Assembly: GCA_964453035.1 (NCBI GenBank)
Contig: CAYVOX010000036.1
Coordinates: 1 to 24,374, forward strand
DNA length: 24,374 nt
Direction: 5' to 3'
Source: CAYVOX01 sp964453035
GTDB lineage: Bacteria; Chloroflexota; Anaerolineae; Anaerolineales; Anaerolineaceae
Below the pieces are notes generated by a model. It was not told the DNA's origin. It saw only the letters and a program-made list of their open reading frames with translations, and ran no database searches. Every line of letters starts with the position of its first letter. The stretch's first letter is position 1. Positions 1-7,790 of this stretch are shown piece by piece. A program made the translations under genes and the position numbers.

Positions 1-1469
1 TGCTCGTAGAGCGCAATCAGCGCGCCCAGCACGGCGGGGGTTAACTTGGGATAGAGGAAGGCGTTGGTGGGGCGATTGCCGGGGAAGGTCTTGTGCGGCA
101 CCAGTTCCTCCAGCTCAGCGCCGCGCATGCCCTGCGCCGCCAGCTCAGCTCGGGCTTCCGCCGCGGTTTTACCCTTCATCAGGGCTTCCATCTGCGCCAG
201 GTAATTGGAGAGCAGGATGGGGTGATGCTCGCCGCGCGGGTTGTGGCTGTTGGCTGCCGCTAAAAAGTCACACGGGATGAGCTTGGTACCCTGGTGGATG
301 AGCTGGTAAAAGGCGTGCTGCCCGTTGGTGCCCGGCTGCCCCCAGATGACCGGCCCGGTGGTGTAATCCACAATCGGCTGCCCCTGCCGGGTCACGCCTT
401 TGCCGTTGCTTTCCATATCCCCCTGCTGGAAGTAAGCCGAAAAGTGCAGCAGGTACTGGTCGTAAGGCAATATGGCGTGTGATTGGGCTCCAAAGAAGTT
501 GTTGTACCACAAGCCCAGCAGCCCCATGATGACCGGCACGTTGCGCTCAAAAGGCGTGGCGCGGAAGTGCTCATCCACCGCGTGCGCGCCGCCCAGCAGG
601 GCTTCGAAGTTCTCCATGCCCAGGTATAACGCGATGGAAAGCCCGATGGCAGACCAGAGTGAATAGCGCCCGCCCACCCAGTCCCAGAACTCGAACATAT
701 TTTTAGGGTCAATGCCAAAGCCTGTCACCGCGGCGGTATTGGTGGACATGGCGGCAAAGTGCCGGGCAATAGCCCCTTCATCCCCGGCGGAAGCCAGCAA
801 CCACTGGCGGGCAGTTTGAGCGTTGGTCATCGTCTCCTGCGTGGTAAACGTCTTGGAGGCCACCAGGAACAGCACGGTTTGAGGGTCCACCAGCTTGAGG
901 GTTTCGACCAGGTCGGTGCTATCCACATTGGAGACAAAGTGCGCCCGCAGCCCGGGCTTGCCGTAGGGCTTGAGCGCCTCGCACACCATCTTGGGTCCCA
1001 GGTCTGAGCCGCCAATGCCGATATTGACCACATCCGTGATGGGCTTGCCGGTGTAACCTTTCCAAGCCCCGGAGCGCACCTCTTCACTGAAAGCGCGCAT
1101 GTGTGCCAGCACGCGGTTGACCTCGGGCATCACATCCTGACCGTCCACGTAAATGGGGCGGTTGGAGCGGTTGCGCAGCGCCACGTGCAGCACGGCGCGC
1201 TTTTCGGTGTTGTTGTATTTCTCGCCGCTGAACATGGCTTCGATTCTGCCGGCCAGGTTGGCCTGGCGGGCCAGGTCGCACAGCAGCGCCACGGTCTCCG
1301 GCGTGATGCGGTTTTTGGAGTAATCGAAGAGGATATCGCCGATGCGCAGCGAAAACCGCGCAAAGCGCTGCGGGTCCTGGGCGAAGAGATCGCGCATGTG
1401 CAGTTGAGCCACTGCGCGGTGGTGCTGCTGAAGTGCCTGCCAGGCGGGCAGGTTGACGAGTCCTTGCAT
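1..1469 (-). CDS. pgi: Glucose-6-phosphate isomerase, C-terminus cut by window edge
   Basis: Interconverts glucose 6-phosphate and fructose 6-phosphate in the cytoplasm. About 489 codons are present; E. coli Pgi has 549, so roughly the last 60 residues, including the usual catalytic Lys, lie outside the window. Visible motifs are GIGGSDLGPK (near 1005-1024), the family signature DWVGGRYSLWSAIG, the segment GTNGQHAFYQLIHQG, the active-site His in NSHNP, and NRPTNAFLYPKLTP close to the edge. The ATG at 1467-1469 follows a good GGAG ribosome site. One oddity: the WGEPGTNG motif reads WGQPGTNG, with codon CAG at 336-338. In E. coli that Glu is the proton-transfer base. It is the last gene seen in the long operon, 91 bp after glgA, and joins glycogen metabolism to the pentose-phosphate genes upstream. 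Family assignment is firm; activity depends on how the Gln is tolerated. Confidence 0.96.
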   Translation of the reverse strand, partial: MQGLVNLPAWQALQQHHRAVAQLHMRDLFAQDPQRFARFSLRIGDILFDYSKNRITPETVALLCDLARQANLAGRIEAMFSGEKYNNTEKRAVLHVALRNRSNRPIYVDGQDVMPEVNRVLAHMRAFSEEVRSGAWKGYTGKPITDVVNIGIGGSDLGPKMVCEALKPYGKPGLRAHFVSNVDSTDLVETLKLVDPQTVLFLVASKTFTTQETMTNAQTARQWLLASAGDEGAIARHFAAMSTNTAAVTGFGIDPKNMFEFWDWVGGRYSLWSAIGLSIALYLGMENFEALLGGAHAVDEHFRATPFERNVPVIMGLLGLWYNNFFGAQSHAILPYDQYLLHFSAYFQQGDMESNGKGVTRQGQPIVDYTTGPVIWGQPGTNGQHAFYQLIHQGTKLIPCDFLAAANSHNPRGEHHPILLSNYLAQMEALMKGKTAAEARAELAAQGMRGAELEELVPHKTFPGNRPTNAFLYPKLTPAVLGALIALYE

Positions 1470-1523
1470 TGTTTTCTCCTTTTCTCCCCGTGCTGTTGCG
1501 GTTACCGGTGGGTGAAGAACGCA

Positions 1524-1549
1524 ACCCGGCTGCGTGGGGGCAGCCGGGT
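1524..1549 (-). other. Intercistronic stem-loop between glgA and pgi
   Basis: A perfect 10-bp stem (ACCCGGCTGC / GCAGCCGGGT) with a 6-base loop sits just after the glgA stop. On the minus strand it is followed by TGCGTTCTTC, which is too poor in T for a strong intrinsic terminator. It may attenuate transcription or protect the upstream message end. The stem is seen directly; the role is inferred. Confidence 0.6.
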
Positions 1550-1560
1550 CTAATCACCTT

Positions 1561-2769
1561 TTAGAGCGAGCGGTACAGGTCCAGCGTGCGGTGGGCAATC
1601 GCCGTCCAGGAGAAATGCTCCTCCACGCGCCGCCGCCCGTTACTGCCGAACTTCTGGCGCAGGGCCGGGTTGAGCGCCACCGCATTAATGCCCTCTGCCA
1701 GCTCACGCGAGAAGCGCTCCGGGTCCACGGGGTCAAAGGTGCCCGGTTTAAGCTCCAGGTTGACCAGCACTCCGGTTTCATCGGGGACGACCACCTCAGG
1801 GATGCCGCCCACCGCCGAAGCGACCACTGCGGTCTGGCAAGCCATCGCCTCCAGGTTGATAATGCCGAACGGTTCATACACCGAAGGGCAGCAGAACACC
1901 GCCGCATGCGAATAGAACTGGATCACCTGGTCGCGCGGCAGCATCTCCTGGATCCAGATGACGCCGGGCCGGTTGGCGCTCACCTCCGCCACGCGCGCCG
2001 TCATTTCGCGCCCAATCTCGGGCGTATCCGGCGCTCCGGCGCACAGCACCACCTGGATGGAGGGATCAATGTGCGGGATGGCGTTCACCAGGTGGATGAT
2101 GCCCTTCTGGCGCGTGATGCGCCCCACAAACAGCACGTAGGGCCGTTCGGGGTCAACCCCGCGCTTCACAATGGCATCCACCGCCGGGTTGTACCGGTAT
2201 TCGTTCAGGTCAATGCCGTTGTGAATCACCTTAACCTTCTCGGGGTCAACCGGGAACAGGCGCAGGATGTCGTTGCGCGTCTCCTGCGAGACGGCAATGA
2301 CGGCATCGGCCTGGGTGATGCCGTTGTTCTCAATCCAGGCGCTCAGGTGATAAGCGTTGCCCAGTTGTTCCACCTTCCAGGGGCGCAGCGGCTCCAGCGA
2401 GTGGGTGGTGAGCACAAACGGAATGCCCCACAGCTTCTTGGCTAAAAAGCCGCCAAATTGGACGTACCAGGTGTGGCAGTGCACCACGCTGGCATCCAGG
2501 TTATCCTTGGCCATCGAGAGGCTGCGGTACACGGCATCCAGCGCCCCGCCGAAGCGCGGGTCGGTGTCCAACCTGGCTTCCGGCCAGGCGGGGTAACCTT
2601 TAACGCGCAGGTTCGGCTCGGAAAGATCCTGCTGGCCAAAACAGCGCACCTCCACCGGCACAAGCCGAGAAAGCTCGCGGCCCAGGTACTCAGCATGCAC
2701 GCCCGCGCCCCCGTAAACATTGGGCGGGTACTCATTGGTGAAAAGCGCAACCTTGTTGATTTTCGCCAT
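1561..2769 (-). CDS. glgA: Glycogen synthase / maltose-1-phosphate synthase, GT4 (actinobacterial type)
   Basis: A 402-residue GT-B fold glycosyltransferase of family GT4. It most resembles the Corynebacterium/Mycobacterium GlgA (now often GlgM), which uses ADP-glucose to extend glycogen or make maltose 1-phosphate. It is shorter than GT5 E. coli GlgA (about 477 residues). The N-terminus carries FTNEYPPNVYGGAGVHAEYL, the donor-side domain VGRITRQKG, and the GT4 E-x7-E motif is the pair of Glu residues in YEPFGIINLEAM. GGIPEVV follows. The ATG is preceded by AGGAGAAAAACC. It lies 53 bp after the Ca2+ ATPase and 91 bp before pgi, on one transcript by spacing. Substrate choice between glycogen extension and maltose 1-phosphate cannot be read from the sequence. 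Confidence 0.9.
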   Translation of the reverse strand: MAKINKVALFTNEYPPNVYGGAGVHAEYLGRELSRLVPVEVRCFGQQDLSEPNLRVKGYPAWPEARLDTDPRFGGALDAVYRSLSMAKDNLDASVVHCHTWYVQFGGFLAKKLWGIPFVLTTHSLEPLRPWKVEQLGNAYHLSAWIENNGITQADAVIAVSQETRNDILRLFPVDPEKVKVIHNGIDLNEYRYNPAVDAIVKRGVDPERPYVLFVGRITRQKGIIHLVNAIPHIDPSIQVVLCAGAPDTPEIGREMTARVAEVSANRPGVIWIQEMLPRDQVIQFYSHAAVFCCPSVYEPFGIINLEAMACQTAVVASAVGGIPEVVVPDETGVLVNLELKPGTFDPVDPERFSRELAEGINAVALNPALRQKFGSNGRRRVEEHFSWTAIAHRTLDLYRSL

Positions 2770-2822
2770 GGTTTTTCTCCTGTCTTAGGCAAACGCTAAA
2801 CCTGAAGCACGGTGAAGCCGTC

Positions 2823-5693
2823 TCAGGCCAGTTCCATCTGCGCAGAAACGTCGCTCTCGGCCTTGCGGGCGCGGGCACGCAGGTAAACCTTGGTCAGCTC
2901 GGCAGCCACTGAGGCCAGCACAGCGAAGGGCAGCACGAAGAGCCAGTCCACCAGGGGCATCGCCACGGTGCCAAAGACCACCTGCAGGAAGGGCACGTAG
3001 ATGACGGCTACCACCGTGAGCATCGAGAAGATCACGGCAAAGTTCATCATGCGGTTGGAGAAGACGCCCAGCTTGAAGATTGAAACGCGCTCCGAGCGAG
3101 CGGTGAAGGCGCGGATGAGCTCGGAAAGGGTGAGCGTGGCGAAGGCTTCCGTGCGCCACACGGCCAGTTCGGGGTCAAACAGGCTGGCGCCAATCTGCGC
3201 GCCTGCCAGCAGGTATGCCGAAAGCACGGCAACCGTCATCACCACGGCCTGCACGGCAATCCCAATCATCATTTCGCGGTTGATAATCGGCTCGCCAACC
3301 GGGCGCGGGGAACGCTTCATGATGCCGGGCTCGCCCTTTTCCATGCCCAGGGCCAGCGCGGGGGCGCCGTCAGAGACGAGGTTAAGGAACAGCAGCATGG
3401 TGGGCGTGAGCGGGGCAGGCAGGCCAACCAGCATCGCCAGCAGGATGATGAGAATCTCGCCGATGTTGCAGGAGATGAGGAAGAACACGAACTTGCGGAT
3501 ATTGGCGTAAATGATGCGCCCTTCTTCGATGGCTGAGACGATGCTGGCGTAGTTGTCATCCGTCAGCACCATGTCGGCGGTCTGCTTGGTCACGTCGGTG
3601 CCGGTGATGCCCATCGCCACGCCGATATCGGCGCGCTTGAGGGCCGGGGCATCATTGACGCCGTCTCCGGTCATCGCCACCACGTGTCCGCGCCGCCGGA
3701 GCGAATCAACGATGCGCATTTTGTGTTCCGGTGAGCTGCGCGCGCAGGTGTTGAGGTGCAGCACCATGCTGTCGAGCTCATCATCAGTCATCTCGTTGAT
3801 GTCAGCGCCCGTCACCACGTGTCCACCCTCGGTGAGCATGCCAATCTCGCGGGCGATGGCAGCGGCGGTGTCTTTGTAGTCGCCGGTAATCATGATGCTG
3901 CGCAATCCCGCGCCGTGAGCAATCGCCACGGCATCTTTAACCTCGGAGCGAGCCGGGTCAATCATGCCCTGCAGGCCCAGGAAGGTCATGTGTCGTTCCA
4001 ACTCTTCGGGTTTGGGCTCATCCGGCACGGCTTTAAGCGTCTTAAACGCCCCCGCCAGCACGCGCAGGGCGGAGGTAGCCATATCCTTGTTAGCCGCCAG
4101 GATCTGCTGGCGCAGTTCAGGCGTGAGAGGCACAATTTTATCCCCCAGCACCACGTCGTCGCAGTAGCTCAGCACCAGGTCGGGCCCGCCTTTGACAAAG
4201 GCCACGAAACCATCCGGCGCGGAAGCCCCGCCGCCTTTGAGGGCGTGGATCTTGCCCGCCAGGTCGCCGGCTTCGTGGATGGTGGTCATCATCTTGCGGT
4301 CTGAGTCAAAGGGGATCTCAGCCACGCGGGGGTAAGCCCGGTGGACGGCTTCGCGGGCCAGGCCCGCCTTGGCAGCCGCCACCACCATGGCGCCTTCGGT
4401 GGGGTCGCCAATCATCTTCCATTCACTCTCGCCTTCATTGCTCATTTGCTCAAGCCGGGCATCGTTGCACAGCACCATGGCGTGCAGCAGCAGGCTGGTG
4501 CCCGTATCTTCAGCCGCCGAAAGGCTCTTGCCATCCCGGAAGAACTGCCCCTCCGGGACGTAGCCCTCGCCGGTGACGCTGAAGGTGTGCCCGCCCGCCC
4601 AGCCGCGGGTGACGGTCATCTGGTTCTGGGTGAGCGTGCCGGTCTTGTCGGAGCAGATGACGGTGCAGGAGCCCAGCGTTTCCACGGCGGGCAGCTTGCG
4701 GATGAGCGCGTTGCGCGCCACCATGCGCTGCATGCCCAGCGCCAGGCAGATGGTCACCACCGCCGAAAGCCCCTCAGGCACAGCGGCAATCGCCAGGCTG
4801 ACGGCGGTCATCACCAGTTCAATCACTTCCTTGCCGTGCTCGCCCCAGTAAGCGCCGATGCCCTCTTTGAACGCCATGACGGGGTTCGTGTCGCGGATGA
4901 GGCCGAACACCAAAATGAAGGCGCAGACGGAAAGAGCCACGATGCCCAGGGTTCTGCCGAGCTGGTCCAGCTTTATCTGCAGCGGGGTCAACCCCTCCTC
5001 GCTGGATTGCAACAGCTCCGCAATCTGGCCCAGCTGGGTATCCATGCCCGCGGCAATCACAATGCCAGAGCCGCGCCCGTAGGTGACCAGCATGGAGCTG
5101 AATGCCATATTGTCGCGGTCGCCCAGGGGCGCATCCTCCTCCAAAATGATTCTGGCGTTTTTATCCACCGGCACCGATTCGCCGGTGAGCGAGGCCTCCT
5201 CAGATTTGAGGTTGACTGCCTCCACCAGGCGCAGGTCGGCGGGGATGTAGTTGCCCGCCTCCACCAGCACCAGGTCGCCCACCACCAGCTCGCGCGCCGG
5301 GATGGTCAACTGGTGACCGTCACGGATGACGCGCGCGTTGGGCGCCGACATCTTCTTGAGCGCAGCCAGTGAAGCCTCCGCTTTGGATTCCTGCACGACA
5401 CCGATGATGGAGTTGAGCGCCACGATAGCCAGGATGACAATTGCGTCAATCCACTCGCCGAGGAAAACCGAGAGCACTGCGGAGAGAATCAGGATAATGA
5501 TGAGAAAATCTTTGAACTGATCAAACAGTAAACTGAGGAACCCCGGTCGGGGCTTTTCTTTCAGTTCATTGGGGCCGTTGCGCTCAAGCCGGGCGCGGGC
5601 CTCTGCGCCGGTCAAACCATTGGAAAGGTGGGTGCCCAGTTCGCGGGCCGTCTCCTCAATGGACCAGGCGTGTGCGATGATCTTGTCAGCCAT
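2823..5693 (-). CDS. P-type (P2A, SERCA-like) Ca2+-transporting ATPase
   Basis: A 956-residue membrane cation pump with all P-type parts in order: N-terminal actuator segment, TGES (170-173), M4 motif VPEGL (about 305-309), phosphorylation site DKTGTLT with Asp349, MITGD, and the hinge GDGVNDAPALKRADIGVAMG. The ion-site residues match SERCA: PEGL in M4, NIGE in M5 (N768/E771 equivalents), NLVSD in M6 (N796/T799/D800 equivalents with Ser for Thr), and a SEL motif near M8. This favours Ca2+ export over Na+/K+ or heavy-metal transport, though Mn2+ is possible. The ATG has an AAGGAGGAG ribosome site. It sits oddly within sugar-metabolism genes, 193 bp after rpiA across a repeat element and 53 bp before glgA. 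No regulator of metal response is visible. Confidence 0.93.
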   Translation of the reverse strand: MADKIIAHAWSIEETARELGTHLSNGLTGAEARARLERNGPNELKEKPRPGFLSLLFDQFKDFLIIILILSAVLSVFLGEWIDAIVILAIVALNSIIGVVQESKAEASLAALKKMSAPNARVIRDGHQLTIPARELVVGDLVLVEAGNYIPADLRLVEAVNLKSEEASLTGESVPVDKNARIILEEDAPLGDRDNMAFSSMLVTYGRGSGIVIAAGMDTQLGQIAELLQSSEEGLTPLQIKLDQLGRTLGIVALSVCAFILVFGLIRDTNPVMAFKEGIGAYWGEHGKEVIELVMTAVSLAIAAVPEGLSAVVTICLALGMQRMVARNALIRKLPAVETLGSCTVICSDKTGTLTQNQMTVTRGWAGGHTFSVTGEGYVPEGQFFRDGKSLSAAEDTGTSLLLHAMVLCNDARLEQMSNEGESEWKMIGDPTEGAMVVAAAKAGLAREAVHRAYPRVAEIPFDSDRKMMTTIHEAGDLAGKIHALKGGGASAPDGFVAFVKGGPDLVLSYCDDVVLGDKIVPLTPELRQQILAANKDMATSALRVLAGAFKTLKAVPDEPKPEELERHMTFLGLQGMIDPARSEVKDAVAIAHGAGLRSIMITGDYKDTAAAIAREIGMLTEGGHVVTGADINEMTDDELDSMVLHLNTCARSSPEHKMRIVDSLRRRGHVVAMTGDGVNDAPALKRADIGVAMGITGTDVTKQTADMVLTDDNYASIVSAIEEGRIIYANIRKFVFFLISCNIGEILIILLAMLVGLPAPLTPTMLLFLNLVSDGAPALALGMEKGEPGIMKRSPRPVGEPIINREMMIGIAVQAVVMTVAVLSAYLLAGAQIGASLFDPELAVWRTEAFATLTLSELIRAFTARSERVSIFKLGVFSNRMMNFAVIFSMLTVVAVIYVPFLQVVFGTVAMPLVDWLFVLPFAVLASVAAELTKVYLRARARKAESDVSAQMELA

Positions 5694-5723
5694 CTTTCTC
5701 CTCCTTATGTAAAATTATGACGC

Positions 5724-5872
5724 CCTGACAGTTTGTCATCCTGAGGCTTGAAAAGCCGAAGGATCTCGATATCCGGTCTTCAAGTTTTTCATCTACACCG
5801 AGATTCTTCGCCTTCGCTGCGCTCAGGCTCAGAATGACAACACCGTTTGTTAAGCTTCGTGAAGCTGTCAGG
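5724..5872. repeat. MITE-like dispersed inverted-repeat element between rpiA and the Ca2+ ATPase
   Basis: The element is bounded by perfect 8-bp inverted repeats, CCTGACAG (5724-5731) and CTGTCAGG (5865-5872). Nested inside are TTTGTCATCCTGAG (5732-5745) against CTCAGAATGACAAC (5828-5841), 12 of 14 paired, and GAAGGATCTCG (5758-5768) against CGAGATTCTTC (5799-5809), 10 of 11 paired. Small hairpins GGCTT-GAA-AAGCC and AGCTTC-GT-GAAGCT lie within. From memory, GTCATnCTGAG...GAAGnATCTC repeats are scattered in many bacterial genomes, including Chloroflexota. No coding region is visible in it. Confidence 0.75.
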
Positions 5873-5886
5873 TGGCCAGGTAAAGT

Positions 5887-6576
5887 TTATCGTTTCAAAT
5901 AGCGGATACCCAGTTCCCCCGCCACAATCACCTCGCTGGCCAGGCCTAAAAACAGGCCGTGAGCCACAATGCCCGTGCGCGCATCCAGCCGGGCTCCCAG
6001 GGTGACGGGGTCAGCGATGGGGCCAAAGGCCGTATCCAGGATGTAATTACCCTGGTCGGTGAGATACGGGTCGCCCGGTAAAGCCATGCGCAGCGTAGGC
6101 TTCCCGCCCAGGCGCTCCAGGTAGGCGGCCTGGGTTTTCCAGCCAAAGGGAATAACCTCAACCGGAACTGCCCAGCGCGTGCCGAGGGCCGGGGAGAGCT
6201 TGGACTCGTCCACAATGATGACCTCGTACCGGCTGGACTGCGCCACAATCTTCTCGCGCAGCAGGGCTCCGCCGCCGCCCTTGATGAGGTTCAGCGCCGG
6301 GTCCACCTCATCGGCGCCATCGAAGGTGAAGTCAATCACCGGGTGCTCTTCGAGGGTGGTGAGCGGAATGCCCAGTTTTCTGGCTTCAGCCTCGATGACG
6401 CTGGAACAGGGAATCCCCAGGATGCGGCTGAGCTGCCCGCGCTGGAGTTTTTGCGCCAGCCCGCGCACCGCCAGCAGCGAGGTGCTGCCGGCGCCCAGGC
6501 CCACCACCATGCCGGGTTGAATGTTGGTGAGCACCTGTTCGGCTGCCTGTTGTTTGAGTTGTTGCGTTGAGGCCAT
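5887..6576 (-). CDS. rpiA: Ribose-5-phosphate isomerase A
   Basis: Interconverts ribose 5-phosphate and ribulose 5-phosphate in the non-oxidative pentose-phosphate pathway. The protein has 229 residues (E. coli 219). Motifs in order are GLGAGST (26-32), the catalytic Asp motif FDGADEVD (about 85-92), and KGGGGALLREK (99-109) with the catalytic Glu at 108. Two ATG codons stand in tandem at 6579 and 6576. GAGG lies 2 bases before the first and 5 before the second, so I chose 6576; the other start adds one Met. An upstream in-frame extension to 6654 is open but lacks family similarity and overlaps tal. It follows tal by 40 bp, as expected for a co-transcribed pathway pair. Confidence 0.95.
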   Translation of the reverse strand: MASTQQLKQQAAEQVLTNIQPGMVVGLGAGSTSLLAVRGLAQKLQRGQLSRILGIPCSSVIEAEARKLGIPLTTLEEHPVIDFTFDGADEVDPALNLIKGGGGALLREKIVAQSSRYEVIIVDESKLSPALGTRWAVPVEVIPFGWKTQAAYLERLGGKPTLRMALPGDPYLTDQGNYILDTAFGPIADPVTLGARLDARTGIVAHGLFLGLASEVIVAGELGIRYLKR

Positions 6577-6616
6577 CATTACCTCAGTCAAAAGAATCTG
6601 GCGAGTGCCAGTAAAA

Positions 6617-7747
6617 TCATCCGCCGCCCAGCGCCGCCTGGCGGCTGATTTCAACAGCCTCCATCAGGGCTTTCCAGGCGCTGGCAAAGGATTTGACGCC
6701 CTCGGCCTCCAGCTCGGCAGTGACAGTTGCCATCGAGAGGCCCAGTGCCTCCAATCGCGCCATGGACTGGTACGCGCCGGGCAGATCCTCTTCCAGGCTG
6801 TTGGCGCGCACCACGCCGTGATCCAGAAAGGCGGAAAGCGTGGCGGGCGGCACAGTGTTGACCGTATCCTTGCCCACCAGCTCTTCGATGTACACCACGT
6901 CGCGGTAGGCCGGGTTTTTGGTGCCCGTGGAAGCCCACAGCGGACGCTGCACGCGTCCGCCCAGCGCCTTCAGGCCGGCAAAGCGCTCCGAACCAAAGAT
7001 GAGCTTGAAATCGTTGTAGGCCAGGCGCGCGTTGGCGATAGCCGCCTGCCCCAGGAACTGGGCCGCCTTCTCCGCGTGGGCGCCGCCGCGGTCAATCATG
7101 CCCATCAGGTGCCCGTCCACCTTGGTATCCACCCGCGAGACGAAAAACGAAGCCACCGAGGCGATAGAATCAATCGGCAAACCCGCTGCCACGCGCCGCG
7201 CCAGCCCGCTGATGTACATCTCCATCACCGCCCAGTAGCGCTCGCGCGAAAAAATGAGTGTGACGTTGACGTTAATGCCCGCTTCGATCGCATAGAGGAT
7301 CGCCGGCAGCCCCTCCACGGTGGCGGGGATTTTAACCATCAGGTTCGGGCGGTCCACCCACTTCCACAGGCGTTTGGCCTCTGAGAGCGTGGCCTGCGTG
7401 TCGTTGGCCAGGTAGGGGTTGACCTCCAGGCTGACGTAGCCATCTTCTTTGTTGCTCTCGTCGTAGATGGGCCTCAGCAGGTCAGCCGCCGCCCGGATAT
7501 CCTCAACCGCCAGCTCCCAGAAGATTTCCTCGCCGGTTTTGCCCGCTTTTGCCAGCGGCAGCAACCCGGCATCATAATCATGCGACTTTGTCACCGCGTT
7601 CATGAAGATGGTGGGGTTGGATGTGACCCCGCGAATCTCGCCGCGCGCAATCATGCGCGCCATTTCGCCGTTGTTCAGCAGACGGCGCTCCACATTATCG
7701 TACCAGACAGATTGCCCCGCCTGGTGGAGTTGTTGGGCTGTGTTCAA
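6617..7747 (-). CDS. tal: Transaldolase (mycobacterial/type 2 long form)
   Basis: Moves a dihydroxyacetone unit between sugar phosphates in the non-oxidative pentose-phosphate pathway. Seen are RGVTSNPTIF near the N-terminus, the Schiff-base Lys in NLMVKIPAT (about residue 139), GINVNVTLIFS, and SRVDTKVD. At about 376 residues it fits the longer Tal form of actinobacteria and cyanobacteria rather than the roughly 215-residue TalC type. The start is a choice: ATG at 7763-7765 has no ribosome site, but six codons later TTG at 7745-7747 is preceded by AAGGAG with a 6-base spacer, so I prefer TTG (protein beginning NTAQQLHQAG). It lies 43 bp after the LarA-like gene and 40 bp before rpiA, tying sugar-acid genes to the pentose-phosphate enzymes. 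Confidence 0.93.
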   Translation of the reverse strand: MNTAQQLHQAGQSVWYDNVERRLLNNGEMARMIARGEIRGVTSNPTIFMNAVTKSHDYDAGLLPLAKAGKTGEEIFWELAVEDIRAAADLLRPIYDESNKEDGYVSLEVNPYLANDTQATLSEAKRLWKWVDRPNLMVKIPATVEGLPAILYAIEAGINVNVTLIFSRERYWAVMEMYISGLARRVAAGLPIDSIASVASFFVSRVDTKVDGHLMGMIDRGGAHAEKAAQFLGQAAIANARLAYNDFKLIFGSERFAGLKALGGRVQRPLWASTGTKNPAYRDVVYIEELVGKDTVNTVPPATLSAFLDHGVVRANSLEEDLPGAYQSMARLEALGLSMATVTAELEAEGVKSFASAWKALMEAVEISRQAALGGG

Positions 7748-7790
7748 AACACGCTCCTTTCCCATTCATCAGGCTGCATAGCCAGATTTG

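Noticed and set aside
1534..2445. Long plus-strand open frame opposite glgA
   Set aside because: Antisense of a well-supported gene; composition (many His, Arg, Gln) is typical of reverse frames in high-GC DNA, and no ribosome site is seen.
4341..5372. Long plus-strand open frame opposite the Ca2+ ATPase
   Set aside because: Antisense shadow; every P-type motif lies on the minus strand.
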